This document shows, in pieces, positions 20,640-32,063 of a stretch of 64,000 nt of DNA. This DNA is from Arion vulgaris. Lineage: Eukaryota; Mollusca; Gastropoda; Stylommatophora; Arionidae. The stretch spans positions 19,249,927-19,313,926 of the forward strand of contig CM036767.1 of NCBI GenBank assembly GCA_020796225.1, written 5' to 3'. Both the position numbers and the translations under genes were made by a program. How positions within the stretch are numbered: the stretch's first letter is position 1; each line of letters opens with the position of its first letter. Below the pieces are notes generated by a model that made no database searches, was not told the origin of the DNA, and saw nothing but the letters and a program-made list of their open reading frames with translations.

Positions 20640-22085
20640 TCGACTGACAAGGAAACACCACATTATGGAAACAAACAGAAAGGCTATGAGAAAACAAAGC
20701 GTGATGCGGAAACTGGCTGGAACTACCTGGGGAGCTTATAGTCGAATCCTGAGTCAGGTATACACTGGTGCAGTTAGACCGACCCTAGAATATGCATCAT
20801 CGTCATGAATATCAGCAGCCCATTCAAACAAATCGATACTGAAAAAAACGCAAAACGTGTCTGCGTACTATTTTGGGAGCCATCAAATCTACACCAATTT
20901 GTAGAAATGGAAAAGGCTGCTAACATCCAGCCCTTGGAAGACAGAAGAAGGAGAAAAGTGATTCTATAGAGACTGAAAGGATCAAAAGGATGCCTCACCA
21001 TCCACTGCATGAAAAAATGGCGGCTATAACAAAAAAACAGACTAAAGCGTACAAGTCTAAATCACGAAGCAAAAGAAATAGGAAAGTCATACTTGGAACT
21101 ACTAAATCATAATTCCATACCAGAAGAATTACTTTTTGATCACTGGGAACCAGACTCAATGGCACTAAACTTCTCAATCTCCATCCCTAAATTGTTAAGC
21201 AAAGATGCCAAGCCTAGTCTAGTGAAGAAAGCAATTACAATGGAACATCTCCATTACATGTTTCCAGAAGACAACTGGATAAGAATTTACACATGGATCA
21301 GCAATGGAGACAACCATGAATGGTGAAGCAGGAGTGTACATTAGGCACCCATATGCTACTACTGTGTCTCTAGCGACCCCTACTGGAAGAATATGTTCCA
21401 ACTACAAAGCAGAACTCTTAGCCCTTCTGATGTCAGCATAGCACATGAATAAACTGCAAGCGCCTGCAGGCAAGATGGTATTTCTTACAGACTCACTGTC
21501 AGCTATACAAGCCCTGGAGGCTAAATCCGCTGACAGCACAGTACAAAACCTAAAAATAGAACTTGCTCAGCTTTCAGAAAAGGCAGACATTCCCTTGCAG
21601 TGGATTCCATCTCACTGTGGCATTGCAGGCGATGAGAGTGCTGATGTCTTAGCTAAAGAGGGCAGTGCCAAAGAGCAAATTTACCAACCCCTGTCTTTAC
21701 AAGAGGTCAAAACCCTCATACAGAGAAAATCTGCAGTAGACTGGAAGACAAATACTGGATATGATTATGGAAAAGACTCCCTCAAAGACCTAAGCAGAAC
21801 AGACCAGGTCATTATATTTCGACTTCGCACCGGACACTGAAGACTCAACAAACACTTATATAGACTAGGAATAATTCAAACAGCTCTCTGTCAATGTCAG
21901 CAGGCGGAACAAACATCAGAGCATATCCTGCAAGACTGTCCTCTCCTGTGTGAGCTGAGAAGCAACATGTGGCCACACCCAGTTGACCTGAAAACTAAGC
22001 TTTGGGAAACCTGACAGACCTGAAGCTGACTGCCCAGTTTGTGATCCACAGTAAATTAAGCGCATGACCAGAGAGAGCTGAAGAA
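20640..22085 (+). pseudogene. LINE RT tail plus RNase H (IPSHCG type)
   Basis: From 20640, LAGTTWGAYSRILSQVYTGA and PTLEYAS mark the region after the RT palm. From 21310 an RNase H domain: GEAGVYIRHP, FLTDSLSAIQAL, QWIPSHCGIAGDESADVLAKEG. After the frame stop at 21840, RTGH and C-C-H-C residues ending HILQDCPLL follow. At least six stops. Same family as 44264-46982, 34930, 37690 and 63380. Confidence 0.8.
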
Positions 22086-22250
22086 GAATTCAGACCGCGC
22101 CATTCTGTTCACGAGGGCATTTTTTCCAGAGACATCTAGGAACGTTGCTGGAGCTACGGAGTTCGTGCAATACTTTCGGCGGGTGGCGTGCCATTTCTGA
22201 AGAGAGGAGCTGAGCCATATGGGGCAAAACCCAGTGCAATGAAGTCAATC
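22086..22250 (+). repeat. SINE-A copy, 5'-truncated
   Basis: Begins mid-body at CGCCATTCTGTTCACGAGG and ends GTGCAATGAAGTCAATCC. Confidence 0.7.
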
Positions 22251-22259
22251 CATCGTCTC

Positions 22260-23764
22260 CGGACCCTCTCTAGAACATCGCATATAATTTGTATGAAGGT
22301 GGGGAGTTTGAATGCGGGCGATAGTGCAGCGTTATGTGCGTAGTTTTGATGTTTGATAACGATGTCGTGAGCCTGCTATCTAAACTGAACGGTGTTAGTG
22401 TTGTAATACAACTAAGCTTGGGGAAAAAAGCAATCAACTTTATATTTATATTTATCAAACCTGTGTAAAATACATCAGCGACATGTATAATTAGTATACA
22501 ATATAATTAAATATAAATTAAACTGCGAAGAGGGTTACATTTTCCCGTTTATAATGTTCAGATTGTTTGAGACCTTGAAAAATGTACTAAATGAGATTTC
22601 ACACTGTTTATCCAGAGCCAACTATAAACTTAGTTAAAGTTGGCTGTGGTTTATCCCAACGGGAGCCTCACAAATCTTTAACGATATTTTTATTCAGAAG
22701 TTCGTCACCCGGATGTTTGTAAACAAATGTGAAAGAGGTCTTGTCTAAAAATAACCTTCCCCTACTAACTACATCCGAATGGAGATAATTTCGTCGTTTC
22801 AAAATAACAGTCCATTTGTGAAAACTTGCATCATCGGTACAGTTTGAACATTACTTCCAGTGTGATCGACTTACTAATTAGGCATTTGTTTGAAGGTAAG
22901 TAGTTCAAATTGATGTACTTTCGTTGGTGTTGAGCTTCCGATCTCCAGTACTCTGTTAGTGAACTGTTAGTCAGTGCAAGTTAGTTTCTCCTTGTCTCTG
23001 CTGGGTATTGAACGTTTATCATTATCAGCTGGCAGATCTACACACTGCCGTTTATCTTGACCGATTTATTTTAGTTGCTGACTTAAATACTGTATTGAAG
23101 TATTTTAATTCTGATACTGCACTATGTCTTAAGGTACTACAGTGTTGACTAACGGTGGCAATTGTAACTAACTGTAACCAAACCGAATGTGGCTGCAACG
23201 GTCCGAGGTTAAATACAGTTGCTCATTGAGTCATTGTTGACATTTCATGTTGTTGACAATGTAGTTGTGGTAAGGTAGATCAAGTATGCCCAGTACAGCG
23301 CATTGTTTTTTAGCTTAGTTTTCCTTTGTTCTGACATAGTTTTATGTGCGTACGTGAGCAAAATATGTAATTCTTTCATTAAATATACCATCAGCATCAC
23401 TGTTTGAGTTTAATTGTTCATAATATTCATATGTTAACCTATTTAAACGTATTTTCATAGTTCATCTAGTTTTTCTGTATTTATATTTATTGCCTAGAAA
23501 ATGTGGTTGATATTATTGTCAAATGAACTATTAAGGACTTTTTTTTCTGCACATGGGTTATCATGGGTATAATTAATATTTAAATTAAAAGATCGGATTT
23601 CCTCCACAATTCAGACGCTCTAGTTGAGTAAACTACTAAACATGAAAAAATGTGCACCAGGCTCACTGGTTTAGGAAAAAGACAAATTAACAAGAAAGAG
23701 ATCTGGCCACCATAGCTCCAGATACTAAGACCTAATGCTGCTATAAGCTGTCTTACCAATAAAT
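22260..23764. other. largest repeat-poor stretch of the left half
   Basis: I find no recurrent repeat and no coding frame with family motifs. It contains a strong donor-like site (TGAAG|GTAAGTAG at 22896) and a GTAAACAAA forkhead-like site near 22717. A noncoding first exon could lie here; see findings. Confidence 0.35.
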
Positions 23765-24048
23765 TTCATACTGTGTAGGGCTTCTTCTTCTTTGCGTTGT
23801 TCTTTACAACCAATTTTAATCACTCTTTGTGATATGTTTGATCTTTGCCAAGAATGTGTATACGTTGCACATTGGTTTGGTAGGCCCCTAAACGCATAGA
23901 CTTCTACACGTTTAGGACACATGCATCCGATTTCAGCCAAACTTCCTTAGTCGTCTTTTACGACATGTGCGGCAGGTAACCATGGTTCTATTCTTTACAC
24001 CCAAAATTTGGGCCCCGGTAACCACTCGGGCGACTGTGTAGGGCTAAA
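23765..24048 (-). repeat. repeat G1 copy, minus
   Basis: Minus copy with CGCCCGAGTGGTTACCGGGG start, TAAAGAATAGAACCATGG and a GAAGAAG-type tail at the low-coordinate side. Sister of the plus copy at 52196. Confidence 0.8.
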
Positions 24049-24307
24049 CTCAGTGGGATTACTTTTACTACTAAAGTCTAGTAACAAATCAAGGCCAATT
24101 AATTTTGAAAAGTTCCTACACTTATTGTCATACAAATCATCAAGACCATTTTTTTTAACTCGTAGAGATTCATCTGAACAGTCATCATCATTATTATTAG
24201 TCATTGTTGCACCAAAGGACATAATAAGACAGAGACAAATAATGTCACTCAGATGAGCAGTTTCGTTTTTTTTGTCTCTGTTTCTGCAGTGTTTTTTTTT
24301 AACAGTG

Positions 24308-24420
24308 TGGGGTCACCAGCCCATGCCAAACCCCATTTACTAGCCTTTTACAACATGCGAGAGGTGGCAGTGGTTCTATTCTTTGCTATCTCAGAAACCA
24401 CACATGGGCATGAGAACGAT
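24308..24420 (-). repeat. repeat G fragment, minus
   Basis: TTTTACAACATGCGAGAGG and GTGGTTCTATTCTTTGC match the repeat G core. Confidence 0.5.
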
Positions 24421-24586
24421 AACACAATCAAAATCATGAAACAAAATATAAAACATGGAAAGAAATGTGACACAAATTACGGGTCTTCAGCTTTAAAAAA
24501 AATAAATATTCCATTTTAAATCAATATTCAATCCAGTTGTACTTTCCTATTCGTTTCTGTCACCTAGCATGTCATTTTTTTATGAG

Positions 24587-24800
24587 GGGTCTCTGTGGTT
24601 AAACCTTTGTCTTGCGTTTCGAAGGTAGTGGGTTTGAATCCAGACCCCGCCTTTCTGTTCACAAGTGCATTTTTTCCAGAGACAGCTAGGATTGTTGCTG
24701 GAGCTATGGAGTTTGTGTTTTTTATGCAATACTCTCTGCATTTCTGCACACAGAGATGGAGCCATATGGGGAACTTGGTGCAATAAAGTCACTTCAACTT
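24587..24800 (+). repeat. SINE-A copy
   Basis: Near complete: CTCTGTGGTTAAACC head, GGGTTTGAATCCAGACC B box, end TTGGTGCAATAAAGTCACTT. Confidence 0.8.
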
Positions 24801-25106
24801 TAGACCCATTTTAATTATCAGCGAATATGCCCTTCTACATAAACTGGGAGGGACAGAGTACTTGGTAATCAGTTGTTGAGAGTTCTGTAACATCGGTTTA
24901 ATGACTGAATCCTGTTAGTCTTGAGAAACAATGGATGTAGGACTTGTGTGGGGAACATGCTTTCTCTGGCATGTTTTATGTCAGCAAGTTGTCAGAGTCT
25001 GAGCTCACCTATTCTGAGACCAGTTCTCAGAGCCTGCTTCTCACTGGACCTATCCATAACAAGCTCTTCCAAATCTTATGTCCAGAAAGGGTCCAAATGC
25101 GAAGGA

Positions 25107-25275
25107 TTGACTTCATTGCACCGGGCTTCCCCATATGGCGTGCCATCTGCAGAGAGCATCGCACAAACTCTGTAACTCCGGCAACAATCCTAGGGATCTC
25201 ATGAAAAAATTGCATGTGTCTCAGACCAGATTCAAACCCACAGTCTTCAGTACGATAGGCAAATGACTTAACAAC
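25107..25275 (-). repeat. SINE-A copy, minus
   Basis: Complement of the SINE-A body and head (AGATTCAAACCCACAG). Its head abuts the DUF498-like coding fragment. Confidence 0.7.
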
Positions 25276-25517
25276 TTCACTGTTGAAACCTGTACCAATA
25301 ACGAATAAACATAATGTAGAGGCAGCACTTTCTAATAGAGTAAGAAACAATGTCTCATCCAATAAATTGAGGTCGCTGATATCAAAGTTGATAACACACT
25401 GCACTAGTGGCCATGGACATTTTGGGGTTTCAGAACAGCTAGGGCCAAGAATTCTTGCTGTGTATCCATTACTATGTTGGACTACATGAAATTCTGATCC
25501 TATACTTGGGGACATCA
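25262..25517 (-). CDS. possible DUF498/NDUFAF3-like coding fragment
   Basis: A minus-strand frame of about 85 codons reads GYTARILGP, PLVQCV, FDISDLNLLDETLFL and LFVIGTG. This order (GYT-x-LGP, a VQ-x-V strand, a DI(S/T) turn, a leucine helix, a terminal VGTG-like loop) recalls the MTH938/DUF498 fold of the complex I assembly factor NDUFAF3. That resemblance is from memory of the family and is weak at residue level. An in-frame TAA lies just upstream of the first ATG. A donor-like CAG|GTTTCA follows VIGTG, and SINE-A lies just beyond. It may be a real exon, a retrocopy or an old pseudogene; no second exon was found. Confidence 0.35.
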
Positions 25518-25579
25518 GTTACAACCTCTGCTGTTGGTCAGAGGGGGCACTCACTTGTCCTGACAACCACAAATGATTG

Positions 25580-26412
25580 TCCAAGATGGAGAATCATGTG
25601 GATGTGAGAGGCAAAGCGAAACCACCACACTACTTTCACAAGAAAATTCATGGCTCAAAACATTATTGCAGTCATCATTTTTCGGACATGTGATGAGAAG
25701 AGGGGGTTTAGAATACATTGTCGCCCGAGTGGTTACCGGGCCCAAATTTGAGGGGTGAAGAATAGAACAACTGTTACCTGCCGTGCATGTCGTAAGAGGC
25801 GACCAAGGAGGTTTGGCTGAAATCGGATGCATGTGTCCGATAGGGAATGTTAACCTGAAACAAATACTTGCAGAAAACGGATGCACCAGGCCGTAAGGTG
25901 CATAACATGGTGCAATGACCCTCACAATGAGGAATGGGATAACGGATTCTACAGTCGCCGATCTGCCTCAGAGATTTAGCCATGCAGTAAGAATGTCAGA
26001 CTTACCATCACAAGGGTGGCCAAAACTTACTGCGGAAGAGGTCGGCACAAACGGGAAACAGAAATCATAGGAATTATATCCTACAGAACTGCCCCCAGTA
26101 TGCAGACTTGAGAAGAAAGAGGTGGCCCACTTACACCAGCATCCAAGACAAACTGTATGGCGTGGCTGATAATGCTGTCAGACGGCTGCCTTTATTAGAG
26201 AATCCAAAGTCCTAATCTAGTGAGAATGCAGAAGAAGAAGAACACATTGTGACAACTGGTAAAATAGATGGGCTAGGAAAACAGAGAGAGAAAATTTTAG
26301 ACAGCCTGACTTGGGGCACGGTAGGCGTCAACATCTGAGATGATAGCAAATACCAACGACAGAGATATGTAGAGAAACATGATTGCCTACACCAGCCGGC
26401 ATGGCACCCGAT
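25580..26412 (+). pseudogene. LINE 3' end interrupted by repeat G
   Basis: SSFFGHVMRRGGLEYIV (to 25721), then after a 517-bp insertion TTGKIDGLGKQREKILDSLT and the 3' end CATGGCACCCGATGATGATG. Joined in concept these give the same tail as 51293-51690. Confidence 0.8.
25722..26238 (+). mobile_element. repeat G, long copy with 12-bp target duplication
   Basis: AGAATACATTGT (25710-25721) and AGAACACATTGT (26239-26250) match at 11 of 12. Starts CGCCCGAGTGGTTACCGGGC and ends GCAGAAGAAGA. 517 bp, the longest copy. The GAGTGGTTA start resembles a tRNA A-box region, but I see no clear B box. Confidence 0.8.
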
Positions 26413-26414
26413 GA

Positions 26415-26565
26415 TGATGATAAATTACTAGCACCTCTGAAGTCAAAGTAAGGCTTACCAGAATGGTGAGGAACACTGGTGATAAGGAAAGCAAACCTTC
26501 ACTCAATAATCAGTCAGAGGTACCATAATAAGTGCTTTGAATATGCCTGAATTCATAGTGGGTGA
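26415..26565 (+). repeat. repeat J fragment
   Basis: CTCTGAAGTCAAAGTAAGG, GGTGATAAGGAAAGCAAACC and ATATGCCTGAATTCATAG match repeat J. Confidence 0.55.
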
Positions 26566-26980
26566 AGTGAAAGGTTTTAAAAAATCATCTGATGAGGGAG
26601 CAAACTGATTACCTTTTGAACACAAGATGAGCACATAACATCTCCGCAACAGAGGACTCCCCTCCTAACTTTTACTATACTATTTTAACATGTTAATTTT
26701 GAGTAGGGAAATTAAAGACCTGTTAAGCAAATGGTAATATACATTTTTGTTTTGAAGATCAATTCATTCATTGATTATTTTGCTGGTGTCTTTATGCATG
26801 AAAAGTTTATGTAAGGAAAACTAGCTATCCATGTGTTGATAAATTGCTCATAGATCTGACACTGTTTACACAGAATCTAACCAAAATGCTTATTGATTTT
26901 TGTGCACATATGTTTCAAAGTAATATCAAGAAGCTCTGCTCTGTTGTATATTAGAAATGTGTTTAAAAGCACATGCGCAT
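26566..26980. other. unassigned spacer
   Basis: AT-rich, with no recurrent repeat. The sequence TTTACACAG at 26869-26877 followed by a 22-codon frame from 26887 looks exon-like but has no convincing donor. Confidence 0.35.
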
Positions 26981-26984
26981 TTCT

Positions 26985-27430
26985 ATTTATAAAAAGGCAG
27001 TATCTAGTCGCTGATGACAACTCGATCTCCCTGAGTGAAATCCCACTACAAGAGGTAGAATCATACACATATTTGGGCAGCAACGTAGGCAAAGAGGGTG
27101 GAACAGATAGAGATGTTAAAATAAGAATACAGAAGGCAAGAGGAGCTTTCATTGCACTGGGAAACATTTGGAAGTCTAAAGAAATCAAATCTAGAACAAA
27201 AATTTGGATATTTAACTCTAATGTTAAAGCAGTTCTACTGTATGGGTCAGAAACATGGAGAACAACTAAAACAATTGCGCATAAATTGCAAACATTCATC
27301 AACTGGTGTCTGCGCATAATAGAGGGAATAAGATGGTATGATAGGGTCACAAATGAGGAACGACTTGACATGAGTTGGTTGAGGGCCTATGCCCCAATCC
27401 GGGGTAAAAAGGCAAAAGAGAGGATCTAGC
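26985..27430 (+). pseudogene. LINE RT C-terminal region with fused tail
   Basis: One open frame covers VESYTYLGSNVGKEGGTDRD, IRIQKARGAFIALGN, NVKAVLLYGSETW, LQTFINWCLR and WYDRVTNEE, a well-known non-LTR post-RT segment. Beyond 27365 it joins, out of frame, a CATGAGTTGGTTGAGGGCC tail like that at 59620. The junction suggests deletion or recombination between LINE copies. Confidence 0.8.
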
Positions 27431-27529
27431 AGCTGCCTTATACAGTAAAGCTTGTGTTAGCTGGCTGTTAGTTTTATTGGGTAGTTGATTCTTCTTCTTA
27501 TCAAGTCACTAATAGCATGTGTTATGTGA

Positions 27530-27960
27530 AGTTTAAATGTCAAGGCTGTTCTTCTATATGGAGCAGAGACATGGAGAACAATTAAGGGGAACACCAAAGA
27601 GTTGCAGACATTCATCAGTAGATGCCTGCGCAAGATACTCCATCTGCGATTGTATGACTGGACTACAAACAGGGAACTCTGGGATAGAACAGGACAACGG
27701 CAGGTGGAACAAGAGATAAGGAGCAGAAGGTGGCGATGGATAGGACACACACTGAGGAAACCCCTAACATCATCACAAGACAAGCTCTCCGATGGAACCC
27801 CAGGACAATAGAGGTAGGGGAAGACACAAGAACACCTGGAGACGGAAGTTGGAGACGGAATGCAAGAAAATAGGGAGAGAGTGGAGAGATCTGAAAAGAT
27901 GGCCTTGGATAGGCGGGCTTGGTTGTGGACCTATGTCTCCCTAGGAGCGAAGGTTGAAAA
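27530..27960 (+). pseudogene. second LINE RT tail copy
   Basis: NVKAVLLYGAETWRTIK, LQTFISRCLRKIL, then RRWRWIGHTLRKP and a decayed KNTWRRKLE block. It repeats the 26985 element immediately downstream with a longer 3' part; frames shift twice. Confidence 0.75.
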
Positions 27961-28099
27961 AAAGTGTGAAGTTTCAAGTTTCCATTGTTGGACCAAGTGT
28001 GTCACAGCAGTTATTGTTTGTCCATGTCACAGTAATTCTTTGATGTTGTCTGCCTATCTACTTCTTGGCTTTCGATGTATAATAAACTGAATAAACCTT

Positions 28100-29625
28100 A
28101 TAATATTTGACTTTGCAAGGGAAATACGCAATGCTCTCACGACTTTTTACAAAACAGGAAATCTGCTTTACCTTGAAGAACTTGGAAAATGGCAAGGCGG
28201 CAGTAGTAGATAATATCCTGACAGAAGCACTGAGGGAGGAAGGAGAAGAAATGGTAAATCAGCTCCACTTATTGTTTAACTTGGTATGGAACAGAGGGAG
28301 ATCCAGCAGACAGGAAGAAAATTGCCAAAGAATGGAGATTTATCACAATGGTACAAGTGGAGAGGATCATGCTGCTTTCCATTCCCAGCAAAGTTCTCAC
28401 TAGGGTTATCCTTTACAGTATGAAAGAGACCATTGACCAGAGGCTTAGAGATGAACAGGCTGGATTATGGAAAGATAGATCTTTCAATGACCAGATAGTC
28501 ACCCTAAGAATCATCGTAGAACAAACAATGGAGTGGCATACCCTGCTCTACATGTACTTTGTTGATTTTGAGAAGGCATTTGACAGCATAGATAGGAAAT
28601 CAATGTGGAATATCCTGAGAATCTATGGGGTGCCAGAGAAGACTGTTGACATCATCCGGCAACTATATTAGGGGTTTGCCTGCCAGGTTATCCATGATGG
28701 AAGACTGTTTGAGGAGTTCCAGGTAACTACGGGTGTTAGACAAAGATGCCTGCTTTCCCCCTCCTCTTCTTGGTGCTACTTGATTGAGTTACTTGCGCTG
28801 CATATGTCGGGTCCGGAAAAGGCATTCAGTGGACACTTATGTCAAAATTAGAGGACCTGGACTTTGTGGATGATCTTGCCTACACAACATACACAGGCTA
28901 CAAGACATGCAGGAAAAAGTGGATGCTGTGCGGAAACTGCACAATGGGTCGGTCTTAAAATCAGCCAAGCGAAGACAAAAATACTGCGAAGCAACAACAT
29001 ACAGCAAGACCTGATATTGTTTGAACGAAGGGGTTTAGATGATGTTGGCGAATTTGTCTACCTTGGAAACAAGATCAGCCAATCAGGAGGTACAGATGAG
29101 GACATTAATGCAAGGATTAGAAAAACCTGACAAGCTTTTGCTATCCTGCACACAATGTGGGAATATACTGCCATGTCCACGAAAACAATGCTTAGTATTT
29201 TCAGCTAAATGTGAAATCTGTGTTGCTGTATGGCTTGGAAACATGGCGAGTCACCAAGTTAAGCACAAATAAGATTCAGACATTTGCCATGGATGTTTTC
29301 AGCGGATTCTCAGACTGAGATGGTATGATAGAGTTGCAAAAACAGACCTGTGGATAAGAAGAGGACAGAAACCCATGATGACTCAGTCGTACCCTACGGA
29401 AGATACAATCAAGTGTCACTAGACAAGAGCTAGAGTGGAACCCTCAAGGAAAATGAAAAAGAGGATGTCCTAAACAGACCTGGAGACGAAATCTTCTTGA
29501 GGAACTGAAGAGTGCTCGACTATCCTGGGAGGTCATAAAGAAAACAGCCAGAGACTGGGAAAAGTGGCTAACAACTGTTGAGGTCCTATGCTCCATGAAG
29601 AGCGGAAAGGAATAAGTCAAGTCTC
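28100..29625 (+). pseudogene. LINE ORF2 with RT domain
   Basis: Covers most of an RT: LENGKAAVVDNILTEALR, the finger region (RDEQAGLWKDRS, VTLRIIVEQ), YFVDFEKAFDSIDR, TTGVRQRCLLSP, DLDFVDD (catalytic FVDD at 28863-28874, normally FADD), GLKISQAKTKI, FVYLGNKISQSGG. The tail runs to AAAGTGGCTAACAACTGTTG near 29585. Stops or frame changes near 28400, 28670, 28800, 29130 and later. Its tail family recurs at 38817-39898. Confidence 0.85.
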
Positions 29626-29940
29626 AAAACTTTACGTTAGCCAGACTTTTTCAAATTTTTCATTTATTTATTGATTTTTGTTTTGATCTAGAAATCATAT
29701 TCCTATAGGTAAAGCAATTGCAGTCATCTCTAACTTGTGATTGGCTCAAGTGTATAGTACATTCTTGGCAAATTTTGAAATACATAAACATACATACAAA
29801 TCAACCAACAAATCAGCACCTTTCTGGCACAGTCAATTGACAAGAATCTTTGATCTTTACTGAAGGTCAGTTTTTTTTTTTATGTATAACTTTTTGGAAT
29901 TTGATAAACATGGTTTTTTGCTTCGAAGACCTGTGATGGT
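29625..29940. other. unassigned spacer
   Basis: No gene or repeat seen. Contains a T12 run near 29870 and TTGATTTTTGTTTTGATCTAG, an acceptor-like sequence with no exon I could define. Confidence 0.4.
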
Positions 29941-29944
29941 TATC

Positions 29945-30005
29945 AGTTATCTCTCTCGCGATCACCGCCCAGACCGATGTACCAGACCTCCCCATAAATT
30001 CTATT
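29945..30005 (-). pseudogene. RNase H LINE 3' terminus
   Basis: CTCTCTCGCGATCACC and GATGTACCAGACC match the 3' end of the minus LINE at 37690-38300. Confidence 0.6.
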
Positions 30006-30027
30006 CATGTGGAAATCTGATTCATGC

Positions 30028-30152
30028 AACCGTAGCATTGGTGTGTTTACGTCACATCTTCAGCACCATTTGGAACTCTGGTGCTTATCCTTTGGCGATG
30101 TGTCCCGTTTCAGCCAGCGTTTACTCGGTTCGCTCTCCGTTCTGTAGCCATC
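30028..30152 (-). repeat. repeat H fragment, minus
   Basis: TTTACGTCACATC, CACCATTTGGAACTCTGG and CAGCCAGCGTTTACTCGG match repeat H. Confidence 0.65.
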
Positions 30153-30179
30153 TAGTGTTTTTATGGTGTGGAGTAGCCC

Positions 30180-30275
30180 AACCTCCTAAGTCGCCTCTTA
30201 CGACATGCGTGGCAGGTAACAGTGGTTCTATTCTTTACACCCCAATTTGGGCCACAGTAACCACTCTGGTGGTTA
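30180..30275 (-). repeat. repeat G1 head, minus
   Basis: GTCGCCTCTTACGACATGCG and GGTTCTATTCTTTACACC are the complement of the repeat G1 head. Confidence 0.7.
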
Positions 30276-30287
30276 TCGGTTATATGA

Positions 30288-30735
30288 GGACTTAACATCT
30301 TTCACCTTTGATGTCTCCGTAGGATTATGAACATCAGGTGGTACGACAAGATAACCAACTCTGAAGTACTGCAACGTGCAAACCTGCCTTCCATCATGGG
30401 CATGCTCAGCAATAGACGACCAAGATGGTTGGGGCATGTGAGAAGAATGGAATCTTGTCGCATACCAAAACAAATGTTGTTCTGTGAACTTTTGGAGGAG
30501 AAGAGGCACCAGGGCAGACCACTGCTCAGATATAAAGATGTCTGCAAAGCCTCAATGAAAAACTTTTCTATAGGTCCCAGCACATGGGAAAAACTAGCTG
30601 ATGACAGAGTTGTGTGGAAATCCAAATTGCGAAAGGGCAGTCTTTTGAGAAGAGACTTATGTATGAGCTTAACGACAAGAGAGAAAAGCGAAAACTCAAG
30701 AAGTTATCATGGTAAAACACTTGCCAATTGACCGT
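30288..30735 (+). pseudogene. LINE RT tail, RPRWLGHVRRM type
   Basis: A 134-codon frame: NIRWYDKITNSEVLQRAN, RPRWLGHVRRMESCRIPKQM, HQGRPLLRYKDVCKASMK, STWEKLADDRVVWKSKLRKG. The tail of a widespread animal non-LTR type, intact for this segment but without the RT domain, so a 5'-truncated insertion. Confidence 0.8.
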
Positions 30736-30764
30736 CTGTAAAGACAAAAAGGCCATATATATAT

Positions 30765-31112
30765 ATCATCATAGAACTACAGATATTTCCATAGGTGCTC
30801 CGATCTCTGCCTCAACAAATTCAGCAGCGTCCAACCTACCCAACTCGCCATTTTGATGTTGATTAATCAATCTCTGTGCATATTTGGTATGTTGTTCTTT
30901 TCGGGTTGTACCAATATCGACACCCATCTCTCAATCTGGTCAGCGACTGGAATTCACAACCCTGGAACTCCTCAATTCGAAAAGACCCTCTCAATGCGTT
31001 AAGAATGTCATTTCGGTCCATTGTAGCTCCCTCTGATATCGTAGCCATGCTAGCTAATCTTATCAGCTCGTTCATTACCCCTGGCTTCTGCATGCCCAAG
31101 GACAGGCATAGT
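30765..31112 (-). pseudogene. LINE RNase H C-terminus, minus
   Basis: Same sequence type as 12184-12646: RNDILNALRGSFR, INQHQNG-like and LLNLLRQRSE-like segments, with frameshifts. The catalytic NERAD region is near 31070. Confidence 0.75.
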
Positions 31113-31289
31113 GGTCAGTGCACTTGCTTCATAATTGCAGGATCCCAGGATCAAATTCCACAGGTGTAGTATGATTTTCACACAATAAGATCTCTCAGGT
31201 TGAACCGTCCTCCATTTGGTACCGAAGAAACACCTGGAACTAAAGATGGCAGGTGTGATGTTGATCGCTGACTATATAGCACTTTTTAA

Positions 31290-31507
31290 CCCTTTCGCTG
31301 CTACATACTTTCCGAAGACAGAGCAAAAAATAGCTACTATTTGTTTCTAGGTCACAAACGTGAATGTACGCCTATAGCAGTGACAGTAGAAATGTATAAC
31401 ATGTTAACAAGTCTTTAACCCACAGAGGAGAGATAATAACAGACATGTTAATGCGTCTTTAGCAGTCAATAGGAAAAATGTCTTTAACTTCCTTAGCAGC
31501 TAAAGGG
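31290..31507. mobile_element. piggyBac-type MITE copy 2
   Basis: Exact TTAA on both sides (31286-31289 and 31508-31511), ends CCCTTTCGCTGCTA and TAGCAGCTAAAGGG. 218 bp, no frame. Confidence 0.9.
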
Positions 31508-31622
31508 TTAAAGTAACTTCTCAACAGACTCACGATCATAATGATCATCATATCTACAGCAGCCGGTACAATGACTTCTTCTGCGAATGTAGGGGGTTTC
31601 TTACATTTTGTGATTCTATGTG

Positions 31623-31875
31623 CTACCTTGTGGGCGTCTGTAGCTTAAGTGGTAGTGAGCTCGATCACAACCCAAATGTACCTGGTTCAAACTCTGCAGC
31701 AGGTAAGTTTGTCTGTGAAATTTTATGAATTGTAAAAATAGACCTCACTGTTCAGAAAGCAATGGCAAACTACTGAACGTATGAGTGATGCCTAGAAAAT
31801 CAACGACTAGTTTACCATTTTTGATAGCGAAGTTCTGTTAAGGTTATGCCATGATTTTCATTTCATATTGTACAT
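31623..31875 (+). repeat. SINE-D copy, full length
   Basis: Best SINE-D head: TAGCTTAAGTGGTAGTG (A box) and GGTTCAAACTC (B box), then centre GCAATGGCAAACTACTGAA and GCCTAGAAAATCAACGAC. Confidence 0.85.
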
Positions 31876-32063
31876 GTTCCATATATAAAAGATAACAGCT
31901 TTATGACAAAACTAATACCAGGTGTCTGTATAAAAATGTACAATACAAAATATGCTTTGTAAAAACATGGTTTTTGTCCTGGTTCACTAGAAGTTAACGA
32001 TTTGTTATCTTTGATCACTTATGCAAAAGTCATTGGCTACAAGGCTGTTTAAATGTTGCTATG

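Noticed and set aside
29646..29720. Acceptor-like sequence and 17-nt micro-exon
   Set aside because: No phase support or coding context.
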